Of a DNA stretch of 64,000 bases, positions 1-8,423 are shown piece after piece; within the stretch, counting starts at the first letter, position 1, and the number at the start of each line of letters is the position of its first letter. The translations under genes were made by a program, and so were the position numbers. This DNA is from CAVWDU01 sp963840725. Lineage in GTDB: Bacteria > Pseudomonadota > Gammaproteobacteria > Pseudomonadales > Halieaceae. Under the pieces are notes generated by a model, which saw only the letters and a program-made list of their open reading frames with translations, was not told the DNA's origin and searched no databases. The stretch lies in contig CAWIZY010000016.1 in the NCBI GenBank assembly GCA_963840725.1, positions 1,054,001 to 1,118,000 on the forward strand. Reading direction: 5' to 3'.

Positions 1-1598
1 TGAACATCCAGCAACGCCCGTGAAACCAGGGTGCCGTTACGTTCTATCCGCGACAGCACAGGCACCAGCGGTACTTCGATATTCTGAAACACCGAGGTCA
101 GACCGGTTTCCTGCTCCAGTTCGGGCCAAAGGCGCTGATGCAAACGCAGGGTCACCTCTGCATCCTCTGCCGCATAGGGTCCCGCCTGCTCCAGCGGCAC
201 CTGATCGAAAGTGATCTGCTTGGCGCCCTTCCCCGCTACATCTTCAAAATGAATGGTTTTCTGGCCCAGATATTTAAGCGCCAGACTATTCATATCGTGC
301 CGCGTTGCAGTTGAGTCCAGCACATAGGACTCCAGCATTGTGTCAAACCGAATGCCGCGCAGTGTGATGCCGTGATTCGCCAGCACACTGGCATCGTATT
401 TCAGATTTTGGCCTACCTTGGCGCGCTCAGGGTCTTCCAGAATTGGCTTGAGTTGCGCCAATACCTTCTCCCGGTCCAGCTGAGCCGGAGCGCCCAGGTA
501 GTCGTGCGCCAGAGGCACATAGGCCGCTGAGCCTGGTTCCACCGCAAAGGATACTCCGACGATCTGCGCCACCATGTAATCGAGACTGGTTGTTTCCGTA
601 TCAAAGGCAAAGAGCGCGGCCCCCTTGATCCGTTCCAGCCACTGGTCGAACACGGCCTGATCAGTCACCAGGTCATAGTGAGCAGTCCCCACCTGGGCCT
701 CGGTAGCCGGGGCCTGCCCCGGTTCCAGCAGTTCCTCCAGCCAGGTCCTGAATTCCAGCTGACCGAAAAGCTCCGCCAGGGCGTCACGGTCAGGCTCGCC
801 ATTGTGCAACTGCTCCGGGGTCAGGGGCAGGGCCACATCGGTCTTTATCGTCGCCAGCGCATGGGAAAGATAAGCCTTGTCGCGCTCCGCATCCAACTTG
901 GGTGCCATGGTCTTGGCTCCTCGAAACCCCAGGGAAGCCACCTGGTCGAGCGACGCATAGATAGCATCAACGCTGCCCAAACCTTGCAGCAAAGCCAGGG
1001 CGGTTTTTTCACCAACACCCGCTACACCCGGGATATTGTCGACTTTATCGCCCATCAGGGCCAGATAGTCGATGATTAGCTCCGGGCCTACGCCAAACTT
1101 TTCCTTCACCCCCGTCTCATCCATCACCGTATCCGTCATGGTGTTGACGAGCGTGGTGTGAGTATTCACTAACTGGGCCATATCCTTGTCGCCCGTGGAG
1201 ATGACGGTGTGCTGGCCCGCCTGACTGGCCTGACGGGCCAGGGTGCCGATCACATCATCCGCTTCTACTCCGGGTTCACAGATAAACGGCAGACCCATGG
1301 CCTTGACAATGGCGTGGATCGGTTCGATTTGCTCGCGCAGTTCATCCGGCATCGGCGGACGATTGGCCTTGTATTGTGCATAAATATCATCGCGAAATGT
1401 TTTGCCCTTGGCGTCAAAAATAACCGCTACCGGCGAGTCCGGATAATCTTTGCACAGTTTCCGCAGCATACTGATCACCCCTTTGACGGCACCAGTAGCC
1501 TGGCCCCTGGAGTTGGTCAGGGGCGGCAGCGCATGAAAGGCCCGGTAAATATAGGAAGACCCATCGACGAGGACCAGCGGTGCGGGAGTGGTAGGCAT
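1..1598 (-). CDS. polA: DNA polymerase I, N-terminal part (cut by window edge)
   Basis: Family I DNA polymerase for Okazaki-fragment processing and repair. About 532 residues are visible, starting MPTTPAPLVLVDGSSYIYRAF at the ATG at 1598. The N-terminal 5'-3' exonuclease (PIN/FEN) domain shows GDKDMAQLV and the helix-hairpin-helix PGVAGVGEKTA. A 3'-5' proofreading domain follows from about residue 325: it keeps the Exo I acidic pair in FDTETTSLD (about residue 331) and an Exo II-like QNLKYDASVL. The proofreading domain therefore looks intact. The polymerase domain lies beyond base 1. The 244 bases upstream (1599-1842) contain a TATAAT at 1773-1778 on the plus strand, but I could not assign a convincing polA promoter. 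Identity is secure; only completeness is limited by the window. Confidence 0.95.
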   Translation of the reverse strand, partial: MPTTPAPLVLVDGSSYIYRAFHALPPLTNSRGQATGAVKGVISMLRKLCKDYPDSPVAVIFDAKGKTFRDDIYAQYKANRPPMPDELREQIEPIHAIVKAMGLPFICEPGVEADDVIGTLARQASQAGQHTVISTGDKDMAQLVNTHTTLVNTMTDTVMDETGVKEKFGVGPELIIDYLALMGDKVDNIPGVAGVGEKTALALLQGLGSVDAIYASLDQVASLGFRGAKTMAPKLDAERDKAYLSHALATIKTDVALPLTPEQLHNGEPDRDALAELFGQLEFRTWLEELLEPGQAPATEAQVGTAHYDLVTDQAVFDQWLERIKGAALFAFDTETTSLDYMVAQIVGVSFAVEPGSAAYVPLAHDYLGAPAQLDREKVLAQLKPILEDPERAKVGQNLKYDASVLANHGITLRGIRFDTMLESYVLDSTATRHDMNSLALKYLGQKTIHFEDVAGKGAKQITFDQVPLEQAGPYAAEDAEVTLRLHQRLWPELEQETGLTSVFQNIEVPLVPVLSRIERNGTLVSRALLDV

Positions 1599-1842
1599 AA
1601 GCAGCTACTTGAAGATGGCAGTGAGGGGTAAGCGCCTGTGGCAGGATTAAATCTTATCTCGGGCGAAATTACCACCGCAAGCCAGCGGCCCAGCAGCAGC
1701 GTCAAGGGTCGTGCCACCGTGCATCGCACGCTCCAGTCCCGGGGGTGGCAGAACAGCTCGCCTTATCAGTTCTATAATAGAATGCAGCAACGGCTGCTGT
1801 TATCAACTGTAGAACCTTGAGCCGCAAAGAGTAAAGCCAAAA

Positions 1843-2517
1843 CTAAAGACCCCAGAGGGTGCGAGCAGACCGGTAGGTAAGCTTCATCTTGGCGAGATCC
1901 AGCGGGGCTTTGAAAAAGCCATGGAAATCCCCTCGGGGATTTATTAGTGCCACATTAGAACCGTGGTCGATAAGATACTCTTCATTCTCAACAGTCGTTT
2001 TGCGAAACGGCGTATTCAGCGCCGTGGCGAAGCGGTGAATATCCAGGAACTCACCGGTGACGCCGGTAAAGCCCGGATTGAAAAAAGGCACGTACGCCGC
2101 CAGTGCAGCAACCGTGTCCCGCGCGGGATCAACCGTTACCATCACCACCTCCGTGTCTGCGACCTCCGTTCCCTCCAGCTCTCGGACAAAGCGGTCGAGG
2201 AAGGCCATGGTAGTCGGGCAGATATCCGGGCAATGAGTAAAACCGAAGAAGACAAGCGTCCACTGGCCATGCAGAGACGCCGGCGTAAACGCCTCCCCCC
2301 GGTGGTTCGTCAGTGCAAAGTCTCCCAGTGCCCGAGGAGTACTGAAGATATAGGTGCCATTGGCCTTCATCTCACCCTCGGTGAGTATGCGAGGCTGCTG
2401 CACTCGATAGACGAAACCCGCCACCAACAGCAATATAAAGGCCAACAGTGCCGCCACGGTAAGTTTCACCCCACGGGCCTGGCTGGAACGGATTTTACTG
2501 TCAGCGATCTCGGTCAC
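1843..2517 (-). CDS. SCO1/SenC/PrrC family copper chaperone
   Basis: Thioredoxin-fold, membrane-anchored periplasmic protein that delivers copper to the CuA site of cytochrome c oxidase. It has 224 residues if the GTG at 2517 is used, which overlaps the ctaB stop codon as GTGA; a longer reading to 2649 lies inside ctaB and is unlikely. One N-terminal membrane anchor (residues about 15-35, VKLTVAALLAFILLLVAGFV) is followed by the thioredoxin-like domain with the copper-binding CPDIC motif in FTHCPDICPTTM. The distal conserved histidine is in the context YLIDHGSNVALI. It is the last gene of the oxidase assembly group, translationally coupled to ctaB. The family assignment is firm; the exact role in oxidase assembly is known of the family, not shown here. 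Confidence 0.93.
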   Translation of the reverse strand: MTEIADSKIRSSQARGVKLTVAALLAFILLLVAGFVYRVQQPRILTEGEMKANGTYIFSTPRALGDFALTNHRGEAFTPASLHGQWTLVFFGFTHCPDICPTTMAFLDRFVRELEGTEVADTEVVMVTVDPARDTVAALAAYVPFFNPGFTGVTGEFLDIHRFATALNTPFRKTTVENEEYLIDHGSNVALINPRGDFHGFFKAPLDLAKMKLTYRSARTLWGL

Positions 2518-3416
2518 AGTGTGCTCACCGGATAAAGGTAGTGGTCCACCAGCATCACGACAAACAGTGCCATGAGGTACACGATGGAATATTTGAAGGT
2601 TTCTATCGCTGCCTTCGAGTTCCGGCCGCGCATCAACTCGATCGCCCAATAAAGAAAAGCACCCCCCAGCACCGTCGCTCCCACCAGATACAGTGGCCCA
2701 CTCATGCGAGTGGCATAAGGTAACAGCGTGATGACGAACATTATCAGGGTATAAAGCAGGATGTGCAGCTTGGTAAAAGCGACTCCGTGGGTCACCGGCA
2801 GCATGGGAATATCCGCTGCCGCATACTCCTCCCGGCGGTGTATCGCCAGTGCCCAGAAATGCGGGGGTGTCCAGGCGAAAATGATCAATACCAGCAGCAG
2901 GGCGTGTCCGTGAATTTCACCGGTTACGGCAGTCCAGCCGAGCAGGGGAGGGGCCGCACCGGCAAGACCGCCGATAACGATATTCTGCGGAGTAGCTCGC
3001 TTCAGGAACATCGTGTAGACGAACGCGTAGCCCACCAGTGAGGCCAGGGTCAGCCACGCTGTCAGCGGGTTGATGTAAACCAACAGCACCGCCATGCCAA
3101 GGCCCCCCAGGACCGCGGCGAACACAATCGCGTTCCACTGACTGATGCGCCCCCGGGCCAGCGGACGGTTGTGAGTGCGGGCCATACGCTGATCGATCTG
3201 CTGATCAACGAGGTGGTTCACCGCCGCCGCCGCGCCAGCGCACAGTGCGATACCGAGATTTCCCCAGATCAGGACGTCAAGCGGCACCCATCCGGGGACC
3301 GCCATAAACATGCCGATGGCCGAAGTCAGGATCATCAGGGCGACGACGTTTGGCTTGGTTAACTCCCAATAATCAGCCCAGCTGGCGCTCGGCTCTGCCA
3401 ATAGCGAACTACTCAT
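2514..3416 (-). CDS. ctaB: Protoheme IX farnesyltransferase (heme O synthase)
   Basis: UbiA-family membrane prenyltransferase that converts heme B to heme O with farnesyl diphosphate, the first step towards heme A for the aa3-type oxidase. It has 300 residues with multiple hydrophobic helices. The signature is NHLVDQQIDQRMARTHNRPL, a variant of the family N-x3-D-x3-D-x2-M-x-RTxxRPL motif. The ATG at 3416 overlaps the end of the upstream gene by eight bases, and its stop overlaps the GTG start of the SCO gene, so the three genes are tightly coupled. The heme A synthase gene (ctaA/COX15) that often precedes ctaB in this context is absent. The same family also includes cyoE of bo3 oxidases; the neighbours favour the ctaB name. 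Confidence 0.94.
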   Translation of the reverse strand: MSSSLLAEPSASWADYWELTKPNVVALMILTSAIGMFMAVPGWVPLDVLIWGNLGIALCAGAAAAVNHLVDQQIDQRMARTHNRPLARGRISQWNAIVFAAVLGGLGMAVLLVYINPLTAWLTLASLVGYAFVYTMFLKRATPQNIVIGGLAGAAPPLLGWTAVTGEIHGHALLLVLIIFAWTPPHFWALAIHRREEYAAADIPMLPVTHGVAFTKLHILLYTLIMFVITLLPYATRMSGPLYLVGATVLGGAFLYWAIELMRGRNSKAAIETFKYSIVYLMALFVVMLVDHYLYPVSTL

Positions 3417-4068
3417 TGGAGTTCTTCAGGAGAAACTTCAGGTCTGCCATGACTTCTTTGTAATGAATTTCACTATTGTAAGACATCATAATCCAGCCCG
3501 CGGGGTCTACCAAATACCAGATGGAGGGATCGGCAAGGCGCTCCGGAAAAAGGTCGACAAGGTCTGCGTGGCTCACCGAAACGGCACTGAGACCCCGGTG
3601 CTCATCGGCCAGATAGCGCTCGAAACTCAGCGGTAGTGGATGACCATCACTCAGCGCCGTCACCCCCAGTGCTATCTGCTCCGGTTCATATTCACTGACC
3701 ATCATGCGCTGAATGCGCAGGAATCCTTTTCCCATCGCGAGGTGAATCTGGCGAGTAAGGTACAAGGTGTTTTCGCAGGCGCTGTCGCAGCTACTCCCGA
3801 TAACGGGAACCAACAGCGTCCAATGGCGCTCTAGCTCTGAGAGGTCGAACGGTCTTCCGTCATCCGCGCGCAGTTGCACCGCGCTGAGTGAGCGGGGCGG
3901 TTGCACCAGGTTGCCACGATTGGCGGTACCCAACAGGCCAACGATATCCAGCTCACCGCGCATCACAAAATACCACATCCACGTGGCCGCCAGGATCATG
4001 GTCAGCGGAATACCGATGATTGTCAGCAGCACCAGGCGGTTGTTCACGGCCTGTTCCTGAGTATCCAT
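3409..4068 (-). CDS. SCO-like membrane-anchored thioredoxin-fold protein of the oxidase cluster
   Basis: 219-residue protein with one N-terminal membrane helix (residues about 11-34, LVLLTIIGIPLTMILAATWM) and a periplasmic domain. It resembles the conserved unnamed protein found near SURF1 and COX15 in many gammaproteobacterial oxidase clusters. The region LLVPVIGSSCDSACENTLYL places a CDSAC pair where SCO and thioredoxin-like proteins have CxxxC, and a Pro- and Gly-containing segment follows near the C terminus (YLVDPAGWIMMSY). A thiol or copper role in oxidase assembly is therefore plausible, but this is an inference from one motif and the neighbourhood. It lies between SURF1 (stop 4070, one-base gap) and ctaB (eight-base overlap), so it is surely co-transcribed with them. 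Confidence 0.75.
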   Translation of the reverse strand: MDTQEQAVNNRLVLLTIIGIPLTMILAATWMWYFVMRGELDIVGLLGTANRGNLVQPPRSLSAVQLRADDGRPFDLSELERHWTLLVPVIGSSCDSACENTLYLTRQIHLAMGKGFLRIQRMMVSEYEPEQIALGVTALSDGHPLPLSFERYLADEHRGLSAVSVSHADLVDLFPERLADPSIWYLVDPAGWIMMSYNSEIHYKEVMADLKFLLKNSNE

Positions 4069-4069
4069 G

Positions 4070-4858
4070 CTAATGTACTGCCCCCCTGCGACTGGTCAAA
4101 ACGGACCAGAGATTAGTGCTCCTGAACAGAAACGCCAGCATCAGCGCCAGCGCCATGGCAAACCATTGCACCGAATAGCCCAGATGTTTTGCGGGGCTGA
4201 CGTTAATCACTCGCCAATCCACAGTCAGCGCGCCCGGTTGCTCGGCATCGATACGCACGACGTAGGGGAAGAGCGGCGTGCTGCCCGATTCGCCAGCGCT
4301 GATATCCGCAGCCAGGGCAGTCGCCAGCACCGGCATTTGCACCGCCTGTATACGCTTGGGCCAACCGGATTCCAGCACCTGATCAGCGAGCAGATAAGGG
4401 TCCCCCGGTGGCACATAAAGGTGTCCATCAAGCGTCACCTGCCCTGTCGGCGACGGGGCATCCGGCAAGCTCTGTCGGCCGGGGTCGGCGCTGACCCAGC
4501 CCCGATTAACCAGTACTTGCAAGTCACTGCCTGCCAGTTGCAAGACTGCAAGTACCTCGTTGCCATAGCGCCCTTGAACTATGCGGTTATCCAGCAAAAA
4601 CTGGACCTCGGGCACAAACTCCCCTTGCAGGCGCACGGGACGGTACGCCAGCTCCGCTACCGGACGGTCCTGCAGCGTCTCCAGGGGAACCGGTGCCTGC
4701 TGCTGGCGCAATTCCCAGGCAGCGGCGAGTTCGGCCTTTTCCTCCGCCCGATCGCGCTGCCAGAAACCCAGGCCGATAAACAGCGGCACCAGCAGCGCGG
4801 TTGCCAGCGCAATACGCCATTCCAGGTCAAAGTGAAATGTCGGCTTTTGCCCGCTCAC
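4070..4858 (-). CDS. SURF1 family oxidase assembly protein
   Basis: SURF1 (Shy1) proteins help insert heme A into cytochrome c oxidase subunit I. The protein has an N-terminal membrane helix (RIALATALLVPLFIGLGFWQ) followed directly by QRDRAEEK, matching the family G-x-WQ-x-x-R-A-x-K pattern. A periplasmic domain follows, then a second helix near the C terminus (MALALMLAFLFR) after a conserved-looking YSVQWFAMAL. Length is about 262 residues from the GTG at 4858; a TTG at 4894 would add 12 residues, and neither start has a good ribosome binding site. It reads divergently from the small gene at 4953 and begins the group SURF1, SCO-like, ctaB, SCO1. Confidence 0.88.
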   Translation of the reverse strand: MSGQKPTFHFDLEWRIALATALLVPLFIGLGFWQRDRAEEKAELAAAWELRQQQAPVPLETLQDRPVAELAYRPVRLQGEFVPEVQFLLDNRIVQGRYGNEVLAVLQLAGSDLQVLVNRGWVSADPGRQSLPDAPSPTGQVTLDGHLYVPPGDPYLLADQVLESGWPKRIQAVQMPVLATALAADISAGESGSTPLFPYVVRIDAEQPGALTVDWRVINVSPAKHLGYSVQWFAMALALMLAFLFRSTNLWSVLTSRRGAVH

Positions 4859-4952
4859 CACAACAGCCCCGTCACAGGAGCGCAAAACCGGCAATCCCCA
4901 CCAGGGACGGACACTCGTTTATACTGCACTCTACTCAACACGGAGAATTCCA

Positions 4953-5207
4953 TTGCTAAAGGTTGTGATCGTGATCTTGATGGTGGCCCTGCTGGCCAGT
5001 TTGGGAAGCGGCTTTTACTTTTTGATGGTCGACCAGGGCGACGGCACCAAGCGTCGCACCCTGCACTCGCTGGGGGTGAGACTCGCTCTGGCCTGCGGCC
5101 TGGCGGGCCTGGTCATCTACGGCGTTGCCACGGGTCAACTGGGTCACCGCAACCCCTGGGATGCCGGCCCGCGGCCAGCCGCCCAGAGTAGCCCAACAGC
5201 CGACTAG
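4953..5207 (+). CDS. DUF2909-type twin transmembrane protein
   Basis: 84-residue protein with two predicted membrane helices (residues about 2-24 and 42-62) joined by a charged DQGDGTKRRTLHSLG loop. This arrangement matches the small twin-transmembrane proteins annotated as DUF2909 next to SURF1 in many gammaproteobacteria; its biochemical role is unknown. It starts at a TTG (4953) preceded by GGAG at 4942-4945, a well placed ribosome binding site that decides the start. A TATACT at 4920-4925 could be its -10 box. The C-terminal 20 residues are Pro/Ala-rich. It is the only plus-strand gene within the oxidase cluster, so it splits the minus-strand genes into coxB-coxC and SURF1-SCO groups. Confidence 0.8.
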   Translation: MLKVVIVILMVALLASLGSGFYFLMVDQGDGTKRRTLHSLGVRLALACGLAGLVIYGVATGQLGHRNPWDAGPRPAAQSSPTAD

Positions 5208-5234
5208 AGCGCACCTAACCCGTCTGGCCCCTCG

Positions 5235-5253
5235 CGCCCGGCACCACCGGGCG
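5235..5253. terminator. GC-rich hairpin between converging genes
   Basis: CGCCCGG, a five-base loop CACCA, then CCGGGCG form a 7-bp stem in the 53 bases between the stop of the DUF2909-type gene and the stop of coxC. No T-run follows on either strand. A role as a transcription end shared by the converging genes is suggested only by position. Confidence 0.4.
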
Positions 5254-5260
5254 GCAAACG

Positions 5261-6235
5261 TTACAAAATATAGACGAACAGAAACAGAAAGACCCAGACC
5301 ACATCCACAAAGTGCCAGTACCAGCTGGACGCTTCAAAGCCAAAATGATCATTCGCAGTAAAGTGCCCACCGCGCAGCGATCGCAGTAGCTGAATCAGCA
5401 ACATGGTCATGCCCATAAATACGTGGAAACCATGAAACCCGGTCAGCATAAAGAATGTAGACCCATAAATACCCGAACTGAGGGTCAACCCGAATTGTGC
5501 ATAGGCCTCGTGATACTCCGCATACTGGAGGAACAGGAAGAACATGCCCAGGGCAACGGTGATACCCAACCAGAGATTAAATTTCTTGCGGTCACCATCA
5601 AGAATACCCATATGGGCAATATGAACCGTAAAGCTGGAGGACAGTAACACCAGAGTGTTCCACATGGGCAACCATTGCCACCAATGGTGCGCATCCGCAA
5701 AAGACATGCTGGTTTCAGGGCTGATAAACGTGCCGTTGTTAGCTATCAACTGGGAAGACGCTCCGCCCACCGCTTCCTGCGGTGTCTGCATCATTGGCCA
5801 GGCAAACTCAAACCCTTCCCAGAGCAGGTAATTCATTCTACCGCCGTCACCCTCACTACCCAGCCAGGGCCCCGCGAGGTTGCGCACGTAGAACAGCGTG
5901 CCAAAAAATGCGAAAAAGAACATAAACTCAGAGAAAATAAACCAGAACATTCCCAGCACGTAGGACTTCTTGAGCTGGGCGCTGTTCATACCCGCCATAT
6001 TTTCCTTGATCGCAATACGGAACCAGCTGAACAACGTCGCCGCAAAGAAAAACATGCCGCACCAGAAAATGCTCCAGGAGCTGCTGGGCTGGTCAGGGTC
6101 GCCGAACGTCATATCGTTCATAATGCTGGCGGCACCGTAGATGCTCAGAACCAGGCCGATGGTAGCGCAGACCGCAAGTTTGCTCTTGTCCGGTACGTAG
6201 TACTTTTCGTACCCGGTAGAGGTTTCAGTGGTCAT
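5261..6235 (-). CDS. coxC: Cytochrome c oxidase subunit III
   Basis: Integral membrane subunit III of an aa3-type heme-copper oxidase. It has 324 residues with several long hydrophobic helices. Family features are the segment around FIFSEFMFFFAFFGTLFY, LTGFHGFHVFMGM (the subunit III HGxHV-like signature) and the C-terminal WYWHFVDVVWVFLFLFVYIL. It is somewhat longer than many bacterial subunit III proteins because of a long loop after residue 120 (GSEGDGGRMNYLLWEG and following). It lies 40 bases downstream of ctaG, with the ctaG palindrome in the gap, and is the last gene of the coxB-coxA-ctaG-coxC group. Start at ATG 6235. Confidence 0.96.
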   Translation of the reverse strand: MTTETSTGYEKYYVPDKSKLAVCATIGLVLSIYGAASIMNDMTFGDPDQPSSSWSIFWCGMFFFAATLFSWFRIAIKENMAGMNSAQLKKSYVLGMFWFIFSEFMFFFAFFGTLFYVRNLAGPWLGSEGDGGRMNYLLWEGFEFAWPMMQTPQEAVGGASSQLIANNGTFISPETSMSFADAHHWWQWLPMWNTLVLLSSSFTVHIAHMGILDGDRKKFNLWLGITVALGMFFLFLQYAEYHEAYAQFGLTLSSGIYGSTFFMLTGFHGFHVFMGMTMLLIQLLRSLRGGHFTANDHFGFEASSWYWHFVDVVWVFLFLFVYIL

Positions 6236-6268
6236 CGTGTGTCTCCGTTATTAGTAGGCGGGCCCGAC

Positions 6269-6286
6269 CCGCGCGCTAGCGCGCGG
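6269..6286. repeat. Perfect 18-bp palindrome over the ctaG stop codon
   Basis: The sequence CCGCGCGCTAGCGCGCGG reads identically on both strands. Its centre CTAG contains the TAG stop of ctaG. In RNA it could form a 7-bp all-GC stem with a CUAG tetraloop between ctaG and coxC; no T-run follows. It could protect or separate the upstream message, but this is only inference. Confidence 0.6.
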
Positions 6287-6836
6287 CCACCGAGCCACTG
6301 GCCATGTCAGTCACATCAAAAATAGTATAGGACAGGGTGATAGTCCTGATATCTCTCGGTAAATCCTGATCCACGATAAATCTCAGCGGCATGTCGGCAG
6401 AGCTCTCAGCGGCAAGGGGCTGCTGATTAAAGCAAAAGCACTCTGTCTTGTGGAAATACGCCGCTGCTCGCGCCGGTGAAATACTGGGTATTGCCTGCGC
6501 CACCATGTCGCGGGACAAGGGGTTGCGGGCAAAAAACACCGTGTCGTTCAGCGCCCCCGGGTTGACCTTCATAATCGTCTGTTCCGGCTTGAACTCCCAG
6601 GGCATGCCCTGGTTGTTGGTGGCGATGAACTGCACTGTGACGATCCTGCTTTTATCAACAGCCGCTGGTACCGCTCTGTAGGCCTCTCCCGATGTCTTGC
6701 CATTGATGCCCAGCACATCGCACAACACATCGTACAGCGGGACCATCACCACAAATACGAAAGCAAACATGGCTATCGCAACCGCCACCAACTTGATGAC
6801 GGTATCGATAACCGGTGTGTTGCTCAGTTTCAGCAC
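6276..6836 (-). CDS. ctaG: Cytochrome c oxidase assembly protein CtaG/Cox11
   Basis: Membrane-anchored periplasmic copper chaperone for the CuB site of subunit I. It has 186 residues, with an N-terminal helix (residues about 12-34, VIKLVAVAIAMFAFVFVVM) followed by VPLYDVLCDVLGINGKT, typical of the family. The copper-binding motif CFCF is present in KTECFCFNQQPL. The start is a GTG at 6836, seven bases after the coxA stop, so it is translated from the same message. Its stop codon lies inside an 18-bp palindrome. Assignment is secure. Confidence 0.95.
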   Translation of the reverse strand: MLKLSNTPVIDTVIKLVAVAIAMFAFVFVVMVPLYDVLCDVLGINGKTSGEAYRAVPAAVDKSRIVTVQFIATNNQGMPWEFKPEQTIMKVNPGALNDTVFFARNPLSRDMVAQAIPSISPARAAAYFHKTECFCFNQQPLAAESSADMPLRFIVDQDLPRDIRTITLSYTIFDVTDMASGSVAAR

Positions 6837-6845
6837 GACCGGCTC

Positions 6846-8408
6846 TTACTTCACCAGCGGGGGCGTTTCAAAAGTATGGTAGGGCGCGGGCGTGGCGACA
6901 GTCCACTCCAGACCCTCAGCCCCATCCCAGACCTTCTCGTCCGAGGTCGGCTTGCCCGCTACGATGGTCGCGATCACATTGTAAAGGAACAGGATCTGCG
7001 ACGCGCCGTAAATAAACGCGCCAATACTGGACATCATATTAAAGTCGGCGAACTGAAGGGCGTAGTCCGGAATCCGTCTGGGCATACCCGCGAGACCGAC
7101 GAAGTGCTGCGGGAAAAAGGTCAGGTTGAAGCCGATGAATGATATCCAGAAATGGGTCTTGCCCATCTTCTCGTTGTACATCTTGCCACACCACTTTGGC
7201 AGCCAGAAATACACCGCAGCCGTCATACTGAACACCGCACCGGCGACCATCACATAGTGGAAGTGAGCGACCACGAAATAGCTGTCGTGGTACTGGAAAT
7301 CCGCTGGCGCAATAGACAACATCAAGCCGGTGAAGCCGCCGATAGTGAACAGGATCAGGAAGCCGATGGAAAACAGCATCGGCGTCTCGAAGGTCATGGC
7401 CCCGCGCCACATGGTGGACACCCAATTGAACACCTTGACCCCGGTGGGGACGGCGATAAGCATGGTGGCATACATAAAGAACAGCTCACCCGCGACCGGC
7501 ATACCCACCGTGTACATGTGGTGGGCCCACACGATAAAGGAGAGGAATGCGATGGACGCGGTCGCGTAAACCATGGAATCGTAGCCAAACAGGGGCTTGC
7601 GCGAAAATGCGGGAATGATCTGCGATACCACGCCAAAGGCTGGCAGAATGATGATGTAAACCTCGGGATGACCGAAGAACCAGAAGATATGCTGGAACAG
7701 GACCGGATCACCGCCCCCGGCCGCAGAGAAGAAGCTGGTACCAAAGTGGATGTCCATCAGCATCATGGTGACCGCGCCCGCAAGTACTGGCATAACCGCC
7801 ACCAGCAGGAACGCCGTGATCAACCAGGTCCAGACAAACAGAGGCATCTTCATGTAGGTCATGCCCGGTGCACGCATATTCATGACCGTGGCAATAATAT
7901 TGATCGATCCCATGATTGATGACAGACCCAATATGTGTACCGAGAATATAAAGAACGTGACGGATGGCGGTGCATAAGTCGTGGACAATGGCGCGTAGAA
8001 CGTCCAGCCGAAGGCCGGGGCCCCGCCTTCTGCGAACAGCGTGGAGGCGAGCAGCAAGAACGTCGGCGGAAGAATCCAGAAGCTCCAGTTGTTCATCCTT
8101 GGCAATGCCATGTCGGGTGCGCCGATCATCATCGGAATCATCCAGTTGGCCAACCCCACGAACGACGGCATAATGGCACCAAACACCATAATGAGGCCAT
8201 GCAAGGTCGTCATCTGGTTGAAGAAGGCGGGCTCTATGAGTTGCATACCGGGCTGAAAGAGCTCTGCCCGGATGATCATGGCAAACGCGCCACCGAGAAT
8301 GAACATGGAAAATGAGAACCACAGATACATGGTTCCGATGTCTTTGTGATTGGTGGTAAATAACCACCTGCCGAGGCCCTTGGCAGGACCGTGATGATGA
8401 TCGCCCAT
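6846..8408 (-). CDS. coxA: Cytochrome c oxidase subunit I
   Basis: Catalytic subunit I, carrying heme a and the heme a3-CuB centre and pumping protons. It has 520 residues from the ATG at 8408, which has GGAGG eight bases upstream; a TTG at 8423 is the less likely alternative. Visible hallmarks are FTTNHKDIGTMYL, the low-spin heme ligand region MTTLHGLIMVFGAIMP, the CuB histidine and cross-linked tyrosine region WFFGHPEVYIIILPAFG, a second pair of histidines in FIVWAHHMYTVG, and HDSYFVVAHFHYVM with the two heme ligands. All expected ligands are seen. It lies 15 bases after coxB. Confidence 0.98.
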   Translation of the reverse strand: MGDHHHGPAKGLGRWLFTTNHKDIGTMYLWFSFSMFILGGAFAMIIRAELFQPGMQLIEPAFFNQMTTLHGLIMVFGAIMPSFVGLANWMIPMMIGAPDMALPRMNNWSFWILPPTFLLLASTLFAEGGAPAFGWTFYAPLSTTYAPPSVTFFIFSVHILGLSSIMGSINIIATVMNMRAPGMTYMKMPLFVWTWLITAFLLVAVMPVLAGAVTMMLMDIHFGTSFFSAAGGGDPVLFQHIFWFFGHPEVYIIILPAFGVVSQIIPAFSRKPLFGYDSMVYATASIAFLSFIVWAHHMYTVGMPVAGELFFMYATMLIAVPTGVKVFNWVSTMWRGAMTFETPMLFSIGFLILFTIGGFTGLMLSIAPADFQYHDSYFVVAHFHYVMVAGAVFSMTAAVYFWLPKWCGKMYNEKMGKTHFWISFIGFNLTFFPQHFVGLAGMPRRIPDYALQFADFNMMSSIGAFIYGASQILFLYNVIATIVAGKPTSDEKVWDGAEGLEWTVATPAPYHTFETPPLVK

Positions 8409-8423
8409 CGTTAACTCCTCCAA

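Noticed and set aside
4067..5191. A 374-codon plus-strand open frame over SURF1
   Set aside because: It is antisense to SURF1, has a low-complexity basic composition unlike a protein, and lies in phase with the GC-rich third positions of the real gene.
7152..7919. A 255-codon plus-strand open frame over coxA
   Set aside because: Antisense shadow, extremely rich in His, Gln and Arg, with no start signal.
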